Assembly (NCBI RefSeq): GCF_900176465.1 | Contig: NZ_FWXR01000002.1 | Span: 310,001 to 374,000 of the forward strand | Direction: 5' to 3' | Source: Fulvimarina manganoxydans | Lineage (GTDB): Bacteria; Pseudomonadota; Alphaproteobacteria; Rhizobiales; Rhizobiaceae | Length of the DNA: 64,000 nucleotides | Shown here: piece by piece, positions 42,704 to 51,646 of the stretch | Position numbering within the stretch: position 1 is the stretch's first letter | Layout of the letters: each line of letters starts with the position of its first letter | The notes under the pieces: model-generated | What the model was told of the DNA's origin: nothing | The model's database searches: none | What the model saw: only the letters and a program-made list of their open reading frames with translations | Position numbers and translations under genes: made by a program

Positions 42704-44470
42704 TCACTCGGCCGCTTTGAGAAGGGTCTCGGGCTCGCCTTCGGGCAGAATGCTCTGGCCGGGCCGCACGATGGTGAATTCGACCGGAGCACGGTCGACC
42801 AGAAGCTCGCCGCCCTCGCGGCGCGCCGTGGTGAAATAGGACCGCTCCAGGTCGCCGGTTTCGGGAAAGTCCTCGCGATAATGGGCGCCGCGCGAGTTCT
42901 CCCGCTCGAGGCCCGCCATGGCGATGACCTCCGAAATGTCGCAGAGCGATTTGAGGTTGAGCCAGTCGTGCCAGGTCAGGTTGAAGGCGAGATCGCCGTC
43001 GGGCACGCCCGTCTCGGCAAGCTCGGCCGAGACCTCGGCAATCCCTTTGAGCCCGCGCGTGAGCCCCGCTTCGGTGCGCATCACGCCAACATGGTCCCAC
43101 ATCACGTCCTGAAGCTGCTTGCGGAGGGCTTGGACATTGCCGGGGCGTTTGGACAGCGGCGCGATGGCGCGCTCGACCTCGGCCTCCAGAACCGCCGGGT
43201 CGGGATCGCGATGGCTGCCCATCGAGCCGACATCGAGCCCCATCACGTCGCCGGCAACGCCGCCATAGACGGTGGAATTGGCGACGCCATTGCCGCCGAG
43301 CCTGTTCGAGCCATGGGCTCCGCCCGCGTCTTCGCCGGCGACATAGAGGCCTTCGAGGCCCGTGCGCGTGTCAGGATCGACCACCACGCCACCCATGAAG
43401 TAATGGGCGGTCGGAACCACCTCGACCTTGCCGGCGGCGAGATCGAAGCCGCTATCGGCGCAGCGCTTGACCATGCCTTTGAACTTGCTTCGCACCAGAT
43501 CCGGCCCCAGATGGGACATGGAAATATAGACGCCGCCATTCTTCGACGTGTTGTTCTTGCGCATCTCGGCATAGATGCCACGGCTGACGACATCGCGGGT
43601 CGCTCGCTCGCCGAGCCGGTCGTAATCGAACATGAAGCGTTCGTCGCGGCTGTTGAGAAGCTGGCCGCCGGCGCCGCGAAGCCCTTCCTCCAACACCGTT
43701 CCGGTCATGCGCGTGTGATCGCCGGCGAGAAGCCCGGTCGGGTGGAACTGGACCATCTCCATATCGCGCAAGGTGAGCCCGGCGCGGAGCGCCATGGCGA
43801 GCCCGTCCATCGTCTTGTCGCCGGAGGGCGTGTGATATTTGTACATGGTCGGCCCGCCCCCGGTCGCCATCAGAACGGCCTTGGCCCGCACGAAGCGGAA
43901 ACGCCCGGAACGCATGTCGATGAAGAGGACGCCGGAAAGCGCCGAGCCGTCCCGCGTCGGTATGAGGCCGATCGCGCGATGCTCCTGCAACTTCTCGACG
44001 GGCCGGGCGAGAACCTGTTCCATCAACCGGTTGATGATCTCGATGCCGGTGAGGTCGCCCTTATGGACCGTGCGGTCGGCGGTCTGGCCGGCAAAGGCCT
44101 TCTGGTGGAGCGTGCCGTCGGCATTGCGGTCGAAGAAGCAGCCAATCTCGTTCTCGAGTTCGCGAATGCGCACGACCGCCTGCTCGCAGAGCTTCCAGGC
44201 CATATCCTGATTGGGCAGCCATTTGCCGCCCTGGATCGTGTCCATGAAGTGCCGCTCGACGCTGTCGCCGCCGCCGAGCGCGACATTGTAGCCGCCCTGG
44301 ACCATGCGGGTGCAGCCGCATTTGCCGATGAGACCCTTCACCGCGAGCGTGATTTTGGTGCCGGGCCTAGCAGTGGCCTGGGCGTGGAGTGTGGCGAAAA
44401 GGCCGGCGCCGCCCGATCCGAGGATCAGGATGTCGGTGTCGTGCCGCTCGATGGAAAAGCGCTCGCCCAT
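42704..44470 (-). CDS. Succinate dehydrogenase/fumarate reductase-like flavoprotein subunit
   Basis: The 588-residue protein has the FAD motif ILGSGGAGLFA (15-25), MVQFHPTG, the substrate Arg region RGAGGQLLNSRDERFM and HGSNRLGGNGV. The position of the His that holds FAD covalently in SdhA is Cys53 here (GCTRMVQGG), so FAD is likely bound without a covalent link. The substrate site otherwise looks intact. It forms a membrane complex with the Fe-S and two small membrane subunits encoded directly upstream and feeds the hydratase genes downstream. The start at 44470 fits the family; the upstream frame is a shadow. Confidence 0.93.
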   Translation of the reverse strand: MGERFSIERHDTDILILGSGGAGLFATLHAQATARPGTKITLAVKGLIGKCGCTRMVQGGYNVALGGGDSVERHFMDTIQGGKWLPNQDMAWKLCEQAVVRIRELENEIGCFFDRNADGTLHQKAFAGQTADRTVHKGDLTGIEIINRLMEQVLARPVEKLQEHRAIGLIPTRDGSALSGVLFIDMRSGRFRFVRAKAVLMATGGGPTMYKYHTPSGDKTMDGLAMALRAGLTLRDMEMVQFHPTGLLAGDHTRMTGTVLEEGLRGAGGQLLNSRDERFMFDYDRLGERATRDVVSRGIYAEMRKNNTSKNGGVYISMSHLGPDLVRSKFKGMVKRCADSGFDLAAGKVEVVPTAHYFMGGVVVDPDTRTGLEGLYVAGEDAGGAHGSNRLGGNGVANSTVYGGVAGDVMGLDVGSMGSHRDPDPAVLEAEVERAIAPLSKRPGNVQALRKQLQDVMWDHVGVMRTEAGLTRGLKGIAEVSAELAETGVPDGDLAFNLTWHDWLNLKSLCDISEVIAMAGLERENSRGAHYREDFPETGDLERSYFTTARREGGELLVDRAPVEFTIVRPGQSILPEGEPETLLKAAE

Positions 44471-44471
44471 G

Positions 44472-44816
44472 TCAGACCGCCTGCAAAAAGAATGTGGTGG
44501 AGAGGAAGAAGGCAAGGGCGAGAGAGGCCGCAGCGAGCGACTTCTGGCGCGCGCTCCAGGGCAGGAATTCGAGCGCAAGCAGCCTCAGGCCGCCGAACAT
44601 GTGGACCGCGAGCAGGAAGACGAGGCCGTATTCGGCGATCTTGACCAGCGGATTCGACGTCCAGGCCAGAAAGCCGTCGAGCTGGCTCGGGTCGGTGAGA
44701 GCGAGGGCCAGCACATAGAAATGCGCCGGCAGGAACAAGGCGAGGGCAATCCCCGAGACCCGGTGAAGGAAGAAGGCGAGCCAGAGCGGATGTTGGCGGT
44801 GCGGATGGATTTTCAT
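44472..44816 (-). CDS. SDH-like membrane anchor subunit (cytochrome b type) 2
   Basis: The 114-residue protein has three hydrophobic helices. It starts HPHRQHPLWLAFFLHRVSGIAL, where the HRVSG segment is the quinone/heme-site motif of SdhC proteins, and has a His in LLAVHMFGGLR that can bind heme. It lies between the other anchor gene, which it overlaps by four bases, and the flavoprotein gene. Confidence 0.85.
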   Translation of the reverse strand: MKIHPHRQHPLWLAFFLHRVSGIALALFLPAHFYVLALALTDPSQLDGFLAWTSNPLVKIAEYGLVFLLAVHMFGGLRLLALEFLPWSARQKSLAAASLALAFFLSTTFFLQAV

Positions 44817-45145
44817 GACGCGGTCACCGCATAGACGGCCGAAAGTCCCATGAAGGCGAGACCGGCCCCGATCGCCAGGGTCAGTCCGTCGAGGGCGTGC
44901 CTGTTCTTCAGGATGGTCTCTGCGAGGATCACCCTTACGCCGATCGCGGCGTGGATGGAGACGGCGAGGGCGAAGGTGCCGTAGAACAGCGCCCAGACGA
45001 TACTGCCCTTTGTGCGGCCCAGAATCTCGGCGGCCGACAGCCCGCCCTGGATGGCGTAGATCATCACCGCGATATGGCCGAGGACCAGTGGCGCCATCAC
45101 CATCGCGGAGAGCCGCTGCAGCATATAGAGCTTGAGGCCGATCAT
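44813..45145 (-). CDS. SDH-like membrane anchor subunit 1
   Basis: The 110-residue protein has three helices. LYMLQRLSAMVMAPLVLGHI and the later VSIHAAIGVRVIL carry the conserved Arg and His pattern of SdhC/SdhD proteins. It lies four bases after the Fe-S subunit gene. Confidence 0.83.
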   Translation of the reverse strand: MIGLKLYMLQRLSAMVMAPLVLGHIAVMIYAIQGGLSAAEILGRTKGSIVWALFYGTFALAVSIHAAIGVRVILAETILKNRHALDGLTLAIGAGLAFMGLSAVYAVTAS

Positions 45146-45149
45146 CGTC

Positions 45150-45878
45150 TCACCGTCCTTTCCGAAAGAAGGACCGGGCGGTTTCGCGCTTCAGCCCGGC
45201 AATCGCGGTGATCGGCGAAAGTTCGTTCGGACAATAGGCAGCGCATGAGCCGAGCGAATGGCAGTTGTGGCAGCCGCCCGAGCCCGAAACGGCGTCGAGG
45301 ACACCGGTCCGGTCGCCGTCCTTTTCATCGTTGAGAAGCGTCCATGCGCGGTTGAGCGCGGCAGGACCCAGATAGTCCGAATTCGCCGTCACCGTGTCGC
45401 AGGCGGCAAAGCAGACCGCGCAATTGATGCATTCGATGCCTTCATCCGCGAGCTTGCGCGAGGGGCTTTCCGGATTGATCGCCTCGATCGGATCGGCGCG
45501 TGTGCGGGTGGGATGAAAGTGCCCCTCTGCCCCCACCCATTTGTCGAAGAACGGGTCCATATCGGTCGCCAGGTCCTTGATCACCGGCAAATTGCGCAAG
45601 GGGGCGACATCGATGCGGCCGTTCTCTGCGACCTTGCCCACATGGGTGCGGCAGGTCCAGCGCGGCTTGCCGTTGACCATCATCGCGCAGGAGCCGCACA
45701 TGCCGACACGGCAGGCAAAACGGTAGGACAGGGTCGCGTCGAGATTCTGCTGCACCCATGAGACGACATCAAGGATCGTCTGATTGTCTTCCTGAGGCAC
45801 TTCGAAGGCCTCGTAGCGCCCTTGCGTTCCGGTCCCGCGCCAGACGGAAACCAACAACATTGTTTTCGCTGATGACAT
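45150..45878 (-). CDS. Succinate dehydrogenase/fumarate reductase-like iron-sulfur subunit
   Basis: The 242-residue protein has a plant-type [2Fe-2S] domain (CRVGMCGSCAMMVNG, then WTC) and a C-terminal domain with CINCAVCFAAC and CHNCHSLGSCAAYCP for further clusters. It passes electrons from the flavoprotein to the membrane quinone site. It is the first gene of the minus-strand operon (Fe-S, two anchors, flavoprotein, hydratase alpha and beta, NIPSNAP). It is separate from any housekeeping sdhCDAB. Confidence 0.93.
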   Translation of the reverse strand: MSSAKTMLLVSVWRGTGTQGRYEAFEVPQEDNQTILDVVSWVQQNLDATLSYRFACRVGMCGSCAMMVNGKPRWTCRTHVGKVAENGRIDVAPLRNLPVIKDLATDMDPFFDKWVGAEGHFHPTRTRADPIEAINPESPSRKLADEGIECINCAVCFAACDTVTANSDYLGPAALNRAWTLLNDEKDGDRTGVLDAVSGSGGCHNCHSLGSCAAYCPNELSPITAIAGLKRETARSFFRKGR

Positions 45879-45951
45879 CCGTCTCTCCCAACCCGACGCG
45901 CGTTCGGTTTGGGTATAGGGGAAAGAAATTTTGACGGAAAACGAGAAATAG

Positions 45952-45966
45952 TGACGGTTTTTGTCA
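45952..45966. promoter_or_regulatory. TGAC-N7-GTCA inverted repeat before the SDH-like operon
   Basis: The site lies in a short AT-rich region 74 bp upstream of the Fe-S subunit start; another TGACGG lies at 45932. It could be an operator. Evidence is symmetry and position only. Confidence 0.3.
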
Positions 45967-46165
45967 GAATAATTTACAATCTCAGAGGTGCCTTGGCATG
46001 TTGTCCGAGCGAGGGGCCGGAAGACGCGCCGCAGCTGACGTGCTTTGCCGACAGTGGTCTTGATTGCGCTCTATTCTGGTGTCGGCTCCCCGACGGATGC
46101 TGGAAACAACAAGAGCTGATCGTCGCACCGGACTGAATAGCCCCGAGTTTCGTGGACACCCTCGG

Positions 46166-47239
46166 ATGGCCGAACTTGTCGGCATCAATTACTGGTCGAT
46201 CGCGCTTGCGGGCATCGTCCCGGCCTTTCTCTTCTACCTCGTCGTCTATGCCACCGTGCACGTCGTCGCGCGTCGCCAGAGCTTCCGCCCGGTCGACGCC
46301 TCCGAACTGCCGGACTGGCGGACGGCCATGAACGCGACACGTCTCGCCCCCATCGTCATGGGTCTTGCCGGCCTCGGCTTCGGCATCATCCGCGGCAACT
46401 CCATCGAACTCACTGCCTGCTACGGCATGATCGCGATGAGCGCATCGGTCATCGTCGCGCGTCTCGTTGCCGGACAGGATCTGCGCGACGTTGTCCGGAT
46501 CGTCGTCCGAGCACTCGAGGAGGGAGGACGCGGCGTCGTCATCGTCGGCGTCCTTCTCGTAGGCGCACAGGTCTTCGTGGCCATGATCAACCTCACCGGG
46601 TTCGGCGTCACCGTGACCGCCTCGGTTCTCGCTTTCGGACAGGGCCAGATTTGGCTGATCGCAATCCTGATGGCCCTCATCTGTCTCGTGGCTGGCATGG
46701 GTCTGCCGACGTCCGCCGCCTATGTCATGGTCGCCGCGGTCTTCGCCCCCGCCCTTATCCAGCAGGGGCTCGATCCGTTGGTCGTCCACATGTTCGTCCT
46801 CTATTACGCCGCTCTCTCGGTCATCACGCCGCCGGTCTGCCTTGGCGTCTTCGTGGCCGCGGCGATCGCGCAGGCGCCATGGTTGAAGGTTGCGATGCAG
46901 ACGCTGCGCCTTGGCGCCACGGCCTACGTCCTGCCAATGCTCTTTCTTATCTATCCCGGCATGCTCGGCGATGGCGGAGCCGTGGAGATCGCACGCGCGG
47001 TCTTTTCCGGGGGAATCTTCGTTCTCTCCGCTGCTCATCTTCTCGGCGGGGCGCCGCTTCCGGGCAGTCGATGGAGCGCCGTTCTCTGGATCGTGCCGGC
47101 TGTCCTCGCCCTAATGCCGAACATGATCGCGACAGCCGCCGCGGTCGTCATCTTCGCTGTTCTTCTCATGCTGTCGCGCGGCGCTGCGCGAAAGCGCGAT
47201 GAGGCGCTACCGGACGCAAACTTGGAAATCACCACGTGA
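46166..47239 (+). pseudogene. 5'-truncated fused TRAP transporter permease
   Basis: The readable protein starts abruptly at MAELVGINYWSIALAG, inside the DctM domain of a 4TM/12TM fused TRAP permease, which normally has over 600 residues; here about 357 remain. MGLPTSAAYVMVAAVFAPAL and VITPPVCLGVFVAA mark the second half, and the C-terminal extension is complete. A TTG at 46064 opens the same frame but its extra residues do not fit the family. No binding-protein gene is nearby. The loss likely came from a deletion joining it to the SDH-like operon promoter region. A functional short form is unlikely. Confidence 0.75.
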
Positions 47240-48000
47240 ACCCGAACAGCCGACTGAAGAGCCGGATCACCGCGCGAGAGCCCGTGATCGGCGCGTTCAT
47301 CAAGACGCCGCACCCGATCATCGTCGAGATCATGGGCGCGTCGGGAATGGACTTTCTTGTCCTCGATGCGGAACACGCGCCCTTCGATCGCGGATCGATC
47401 GACCAGATGATGATTGCTGGCCGCGCCGTCGGATGTCCGCTGATCGTGCGCGTGCCGACGACCTCGCCGGACTGGATCCTCTCGGTCCTCGACGCCGGAG
47501 CCGCCGGCGTGATGGTGCCGCACGTCAATACGCGGGAGCAGGCCAAGGATCTCGTTCGCATGACGCGCTACGGCAAAGGCGGGCGCGGCTTTGCCGGCAC
47601 CACGCGGGCAGCCGCCTATGCGAAGCGGCCCTTCAGCGAACACTTGGCCGAGACAGCGAACGAGACCACGCTCATCTGCCAGATCGAGGATCCGGAAGGT
47701 GTCGACAATTTCGAGGAGATCTCGCGCGTCGAGGGTGTCGATGCGCTCTTCGTCGGTCGCGCAGACCTTGCCGTCTCTTACGGCTTCGACGGATTCTTCG
47801 CGCCGGAAGTAACCGAGAAATCCAACCCCATTCTCGGTGCGGGTGGCTGCGCGACCGGCCTCTACTGCGCACCGGGAGAAAATCTCGGCCCGCTTCGACA
47901 GGCCGGAGCGACGTTCTTCGTCGTCGGCTCCGAACATTCGCTCATGGCCCAGGGCGCATCAAAGATCGCCGAGGACTTCGCCGACGCTGGCGCTCATTGA
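47236..48000 (+). CDS. HpcH/HpaI-family aldolase (second copy)
   Basis: The 254-residue class II aldolase has [11 protein letters not shown] (catalytic His), [10 protein letters not shown] (metal Glu) and [12 protein letters not shown] (metal Asp). It starts with GTG overlapping the stop of the truncated permease (GTGA). It precedes the HpsN-like gene by 37 bp. It differs clearly from the aldolase at 24700-25512 and would cleave or form a 2-oxo acid of unknown structure. Confidence 0.9.
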   Translation: MNPNSRLKSRITAREPVIGAFIKTPHPIIVEIMGASGMDFLVLDAEHAPFDRGSIDQMMIAGRAVGCPLIVRVPTTSPDWILSVLDAGAAGVMVPHVNTREQAKDLVRMTRYGKGGRGFAGTTRAAAYAKRPFSEHLAETANETTLICQIEDPEGVDNFEEISRVEGVDALFVGRADLAVSYGFDGFFAPEVTEKSNPILGAGGCATGLYCAPGENLGPLRQAGATFFVVGSEHSLMAQGASKIAEDFADAGAH

Positions 48001-48037
48001 CGCCCGGCCCCAAGACTTTTCAAAGGAGCCTTCCATC

Positions 48038-49366
48038 ATGGCCATCGACTATCTGAAGCGCGGCAAGCCGGAAGCGGAGCGCTGCGCCGACGACAGCAAG
48101 ATCCGCAAGACCGTCGAGACGACACTTGCCGACATCGAAAGCCGCGGCGACGAGGCCGTTCGCGAACTCTCCGAGAAGTTCGACCGCTACAGCCCGAAGA
48201 GCTTCCGCCTGTCGGCGTCCGAGATCGAGGCGATCGTCTCGAAGGTCTCCGATCGGGAGATGGCCGACATCCGCTTCGCGCAGGAGCAGGTGCGCAATTT
48301 CGCGCAGGCCCAGCGCGATTCGATGACGGATATCGAGGTCGAGACCATACCGGGCGTCATTCTCGGCCACAAGACGATCCCGGTTCAATCCGTCGGCTGC
48401 TACGTGCCGGGCGGAAAGTTCCCGATGGTCGCCTCCGCACACATGTCGGTCGCGACCGCGAGCGTTGCGGGGGTGCCACGTATTGCCGCGGCGACTCCGC
48501 CTTTCAAGGGGAAGCCGAACCCCGGCGTCATCGCCGCGATGCATCTCGGCGGCGCGCACGAGATCTATGTCCTTGGCGGCATCCAGGCGGTCGGCGCCAT
48601 GGCGCTGGGCACGGAGACGATCGACCCCGTTCACATGCTGGTCGGACCGGGCAATGCCTTCGTCGCCGAGGCCAAGCGCCAGCTCTATGGCCGGGTCGGC
48701 ATCGATCTCTTCGCAGGCCCGACGGAGACGATGGTGATCGCCGACGAAACGGTCGACGCCGAACTCTGCGCGACCGACCTCCTCGGCCAGTCGGAGCACG
48801 GCTACAATTCGCCCGCCGTCCTCCTCACCAATTCGCGCAAGCTCGCGGAAGGAACGCTGCTGGAGATCGAACGGCTTCTGGAGATTCTGCCGACGGCTGA
48901 GACCGCGCGGAAGAGCTGGGAGGATTATGGGGAAGTGATCGTCTGCGACAGCTATGACGAGATGCTGCAGATGGCCGACGAGACTGCATCCGAACACGTC
49001 CAGGTAATGACAGACCGCGACGACTGGTTCCTGGAGAACATGACGTCCTACGGTGCGCTTTTCCTCGGCCCGCGGACCAATGTCGCCAATGGCGACAAGG
49101 TGATTGGTACCAACCACACCCTGCCAACGAAGAAAGCTGGTCGCTACACAGGCGGCTTATGGGTCGGCAAATTTCTGAAGACGCATAGTTACCAGAAAAT
49201 AATGACCGACGAGGCGGCCGCGACCATTGGCGAATATTGTTCGCGGCTCTGCATGCTGGAGGGTTTCGTTGGGCATGCCGAGCAGGCCAATGTGCGCGTC
49301 CGCCGCTATGGTGGTCGTAACGTGCCCTACGGCGCAGCAGCTGAATCGCGGCAGGCTGCCGAATGA
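48038..49366 (+). CDS. Histidinol-dehydrogenase-family enzyme resembling HpsN (sulfopropanediol 3-dehydrogenase)
   Basis: The 442-residue protein shares the zinc and catalytic residues of histidinol dehydrogenase: Gln and His in GQSEHG, the Glu-His pair in ASEHVQVM, Asp in [14 protein letters not shown] and a late His in [10 protein letters not shown]. No other his genes are near. As I recall HpsN sequences, [30 protein letters not shown] and EYCSRLC are close to them. HpsN oxidises 2,3-dihydroxypropane-1-sulfonate to sulfolactate with two NAD+. AAAGGAG precedes ATG 48038. Its stop overlaps the SDR start. Other diol substrates remain possible, since many relatives are uncharacterised. Confidence 0.8.
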   Translation: MAIDYLKRGKPEAERCADDSKIRKTVETTLADIESRGDEAVRELSEKFDRYSPKSFRLSASEIEAIVSKVSDREMADIRFAQEQVRNFAQAQRDSMTDIEVETIPGVILGHKTIPVQSVGCYVPGGKFPMVASAHMSVATASVAGVPRIAAATPPFKGKPNPGVIAAMHLGGAHEIYVLGGIQAVGAMALGTETIDPVHMLVGPGNAFVAEAKRQLYGRVGIDLFAGPTETMVIADETVDAELCATDLLGQSEHGYNSPAVLLTNSRKLAEGTLLEIERLLEILPTAETARKSWEDYGEVIVCDSYDEMLQMADETASEHVQVMTDRDDWFLENMTSYGALFLGPRTNVANGDKVIGTNHTLPTKKAGRYTGGLWVGKFLKTHSYQKIMTDEAAATIGEYCSRLCMLEGFVGHAEQANVRVRRYGGRNVPYGAAAESRQAAE

Positions 49367-50130
49367 TCAGCCTGCCGAAGACGCACTCCTTCAGCCTCAA
49401 AGGCAAACGTGCGCTGGTCGCGGGCGCTTCCGCCGGCATCGGGTTTGGCTGCTCGGCGGCACTCGCAGATGCCGGCGCCGAAGTCGTTCTGGCATTGCGG
49501 CCGGGTGAAAGACTGGACGCCTCCGTAGACGCGATCCGGTCAGAAGGCGGACGGGCGGAAGCGTTGCCGCTCGACATTTCCGATATCAAGGCAGTGGAAA
49601 ACGCTGTCGGCAGGTCCGGCCCGTTCGACATCCTGGTGAACTCCGCTGGTCAGGCGTGCCACGGCCCGGCGATCGAAACGAGCCCGGAAGATTTCGACGC
49701 GGTCGTTGGCATCAATTTTCGCGGTGCCTATTTCCTGACCCGCGCTGTTGCGGCCGGCCTTATAGAAGCAGGTAAACCAGGCTCCCTCGTCAATATCTCC
49801 AGCCAGATGGGCCATGTCGGCGGACAGGATCGGGCCGTCTACTGCGCAACGAAGCACGCGGTAGAAGGCTTCACTAAAGCAATGGCGATAGAGTGGGGCC
49901 GCAACCGAATCCGCGTGAATACGATCTGCCCGACTTTCATCCGAACTTCGCTTACCGAAGCAACCTTCGCCGACCCAAAGCGGAAGGCATGGATCATGGA
50001 CAATATCCGCCTTGACCGCATCGGTGAGATCGAAGACGTTATGGGCGCAGTCGTCTACCTCACATCCGACGCCGCCGCGATGGTGACCGGTACCTCCCTG
50101 ATAATCGATGGTGGCTGGACCGCAGCCTAA
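49363..50130 (+). CDS. Short-chain dehydrogenase/reductase next to the HpsN-like gene
   Basis: The 255-residue classical SDR has GASAGIGFG (21-29), NSAG near 93-96, catalytic Ser146/147, Tyr160 and Lys164 (YCATK). It is coupled to the HpsN-like gene by a four-base overlap. In dihydroxypropanesulfonate users, SDRs (HpsO, HpsP) interconvert the two stereoisomers at C2 before HpsN acts, so this gene fits that role. It ends the plus-strand operon and is convergent with the amidotransferase gene. Confidence 0.9.
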   Translation: MISLPKTHSFSLKGKRALVAGASAGIGFGCSAALADAGAEVVLALRPGERLDASVDAIRSEGGRAEALPLDISDIKAVENAVGRSGPFDILVNSAGQACHGPAIETSPEDFDAVVGINFRGAYFLTRAVAAGLIEAGKPGSLVNISSQMGHVGGQDRAVYCATKHAVEGFTKAMAIEWGRNRIRVNTICPTFIRTSLTEATFADPKRKAWIMDNIRLDRIGEIEDVMGAVVYLTSDAAAMVTGTSLIIDGGWTAA

Positions 50131-50538
50131 GCATCCGGCAATCGCGGAAACGATTCGCGGTCTAATCCCTCAACCAGATCAACGCATACAAAAGCCGGCG
50201 GTGCTCAGACCCTGACTGTGCTCGAGGCCTATCGTTCGCTTTCGGCAAGCACAAATTGCCTTAACAATAACGAACTCGAGGGCGAAGCAGAATGAAAAGG
50301 TGGGCCAAAAGCGGACTGGCTGCTCCAAGGCTACGAAAGCCACAAGCGGCCATTTTCATTCAGAACATGATCTGTTCAACAGCCGGTCGGCAGCGAGTTT
50401 GAAGCGGCCTCGCAATGTCAATGCGGCGATAAACGAAGAACTGCGCTTCAACATCTCTTTCAATGATGGCCGTCGTGAATAGCTAGAACTCGCGACGTTG
50501 GAAAATCTCGGCGAAACTAATTCCGAGCTTATCACAGG
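50131..50538. other. Intergenic region without a supported gene
   Basis: About 400 bp, less GC-rich than its neighbours, lie between convergent genes. A 60-codon frame (50300-50482) has no ribosome-binding site or family features. The 14-mer GGGCCAAAAGCGGA at 50302-50315 recurs at 60165-60178. Confidence 0.5.
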
Positions 50539-51369
50539 TCAGGTCAGAAACGACAGAAAATTGCGGATTTCGATCAGTCGCATGGCCGGCACAATCACGT
50601 CGTCGTCAAGGCCCAGGCGCCACGCAAGATCGTCGCGTTCCGGCGCCTCCGCAAGTTGCTCCAGCATCTGCGCGTATTCGTCTACGTCGCCTGCCGCGCG
50701 TGCAAGCCCCTGCGCGATGAGATCGTCGGTTTCGCGTCGCAGCGCTATGGCGATTTCGGCAAGCGAGATTTCCGGATGGTACTGAACGCCGTAGAAGACG
50801 CCGTTCGCATGCCTGATCTCGGCCGCCTCGACCGGCGTATGTCTCGACCGGGCGAGCAGCGTCCCGCCCTCCGGCAACTCGGCCACGATCTGCGCATGCA
50901 TCGCCGGTGCATTCCATACGATCTCGCGGCCCGCCAGAAGCGGATGTCGCCGACCGGCGTCCGTCGCGGTGATGCCGCGCACGAACCCGGCCTTCATGTG
51001 CGGCAGACGCGGCTCGCTGCGTCCGCCCGCCGCGACGGCCGCGATCTGCAGCCCGGCACAGGAACCGAAGGCCGGGACGCCCACCTGATAGACGTTGCTC
51101 ATGAAATTCGCGGCAGACCGTGCCTCCAAGCCGTCGTTTTGCATGTCGATCGGTGAGCCCGCGAAGAAGACCCCGTCGAAGCCTTCGATGTCGAAGCCCG
51201 GCGGATCGAGCGCCGTGTCGACGCAGGAGATCGTCTCCACCGATGCGTCGGGGCGCAGCGAGAGCAAGGTCTCCTTGTAGGTTTCGTCGGACGAGGCGCC
51301 GGCGTGACGGCGGCGTTGCGCCCGCTGCGTCGGTGTTTCGCTGGCGACGACGAGAAGTCTGAGGGTCAA
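50539..51369 (-). CDS. Class I glutamine amidotransferase-like protein
   Basis: The 276-residue protein has a GATase1 fold with the triad visible: Cys104 in FGSCAGLQ and His and Glu in GVQYHPEIS. No synthetase domain is attached, so it may be a stand-alone peptidase-like or amidotransferase subunit (GuaA-like domain). I use TTG 51369, which starts exactly at the first beta strand (LRLLVVASETP). Longer upstream frame sequence is Arg-rich and non-coding. It is divergent from the RND efflux genes, 277 bp apart. The substrate is unknown. Confidence 0.87.
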   Translation of the reverse strand: MTLRLLVVASETPTQRAQRRRHAGASSDETYKETLLSLRPDASVETISCVDTALDPPGFDIEGFDGVFFAGSPIDMQNDGLEARSAANFMSNVYQVGVPAFGSCAGLQIAAVAAGGRSEPRLPHMKAGFVRGITATDAGRRHPLLAGREIVWNAPAMHAQIVAELPEGGTLLARSRHTPVEAAEIRHANGVFYGVQYHPEISLAEIAIALRRETDDLIAQGLARAAGDVDEYAQMLEQLAEAPERDDLAWRLGLDDDVIVPAMRLIEIRNFLSFLT

Positions 51370-51646
51370 GGGCGGTCCCGTCTGCGTTAATGGTTCGGAC
51401 GAAAGAACGTTCGGGCAGCTTCGCCCGTCGGCCGCTTCGATCGAGTCCGCATTCCGGTAGGTGCCTGGAACACGACGCCGTTCGTCTCGCGCCGAGCATC
51501 GTCGATCGGTCCGGCGTCGCGAAGGACGTGACGCATATCGAGAGCCCGTTTCCCATCGACCATGTGTCATTTTGTTCCGCCCGCTTTGACGTCGGCCGTG
51601 AGGAGAGCAACTCTGTTCCAACCGGACCCATGGCCTGGAGCTTGAT

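Noticed and set aside
42881-44644. 587-codon plus-strand open frame over the SDH-like flavoprotein
   Set aside because: It is antisense to a gene with intact FAD and active-site motifs.
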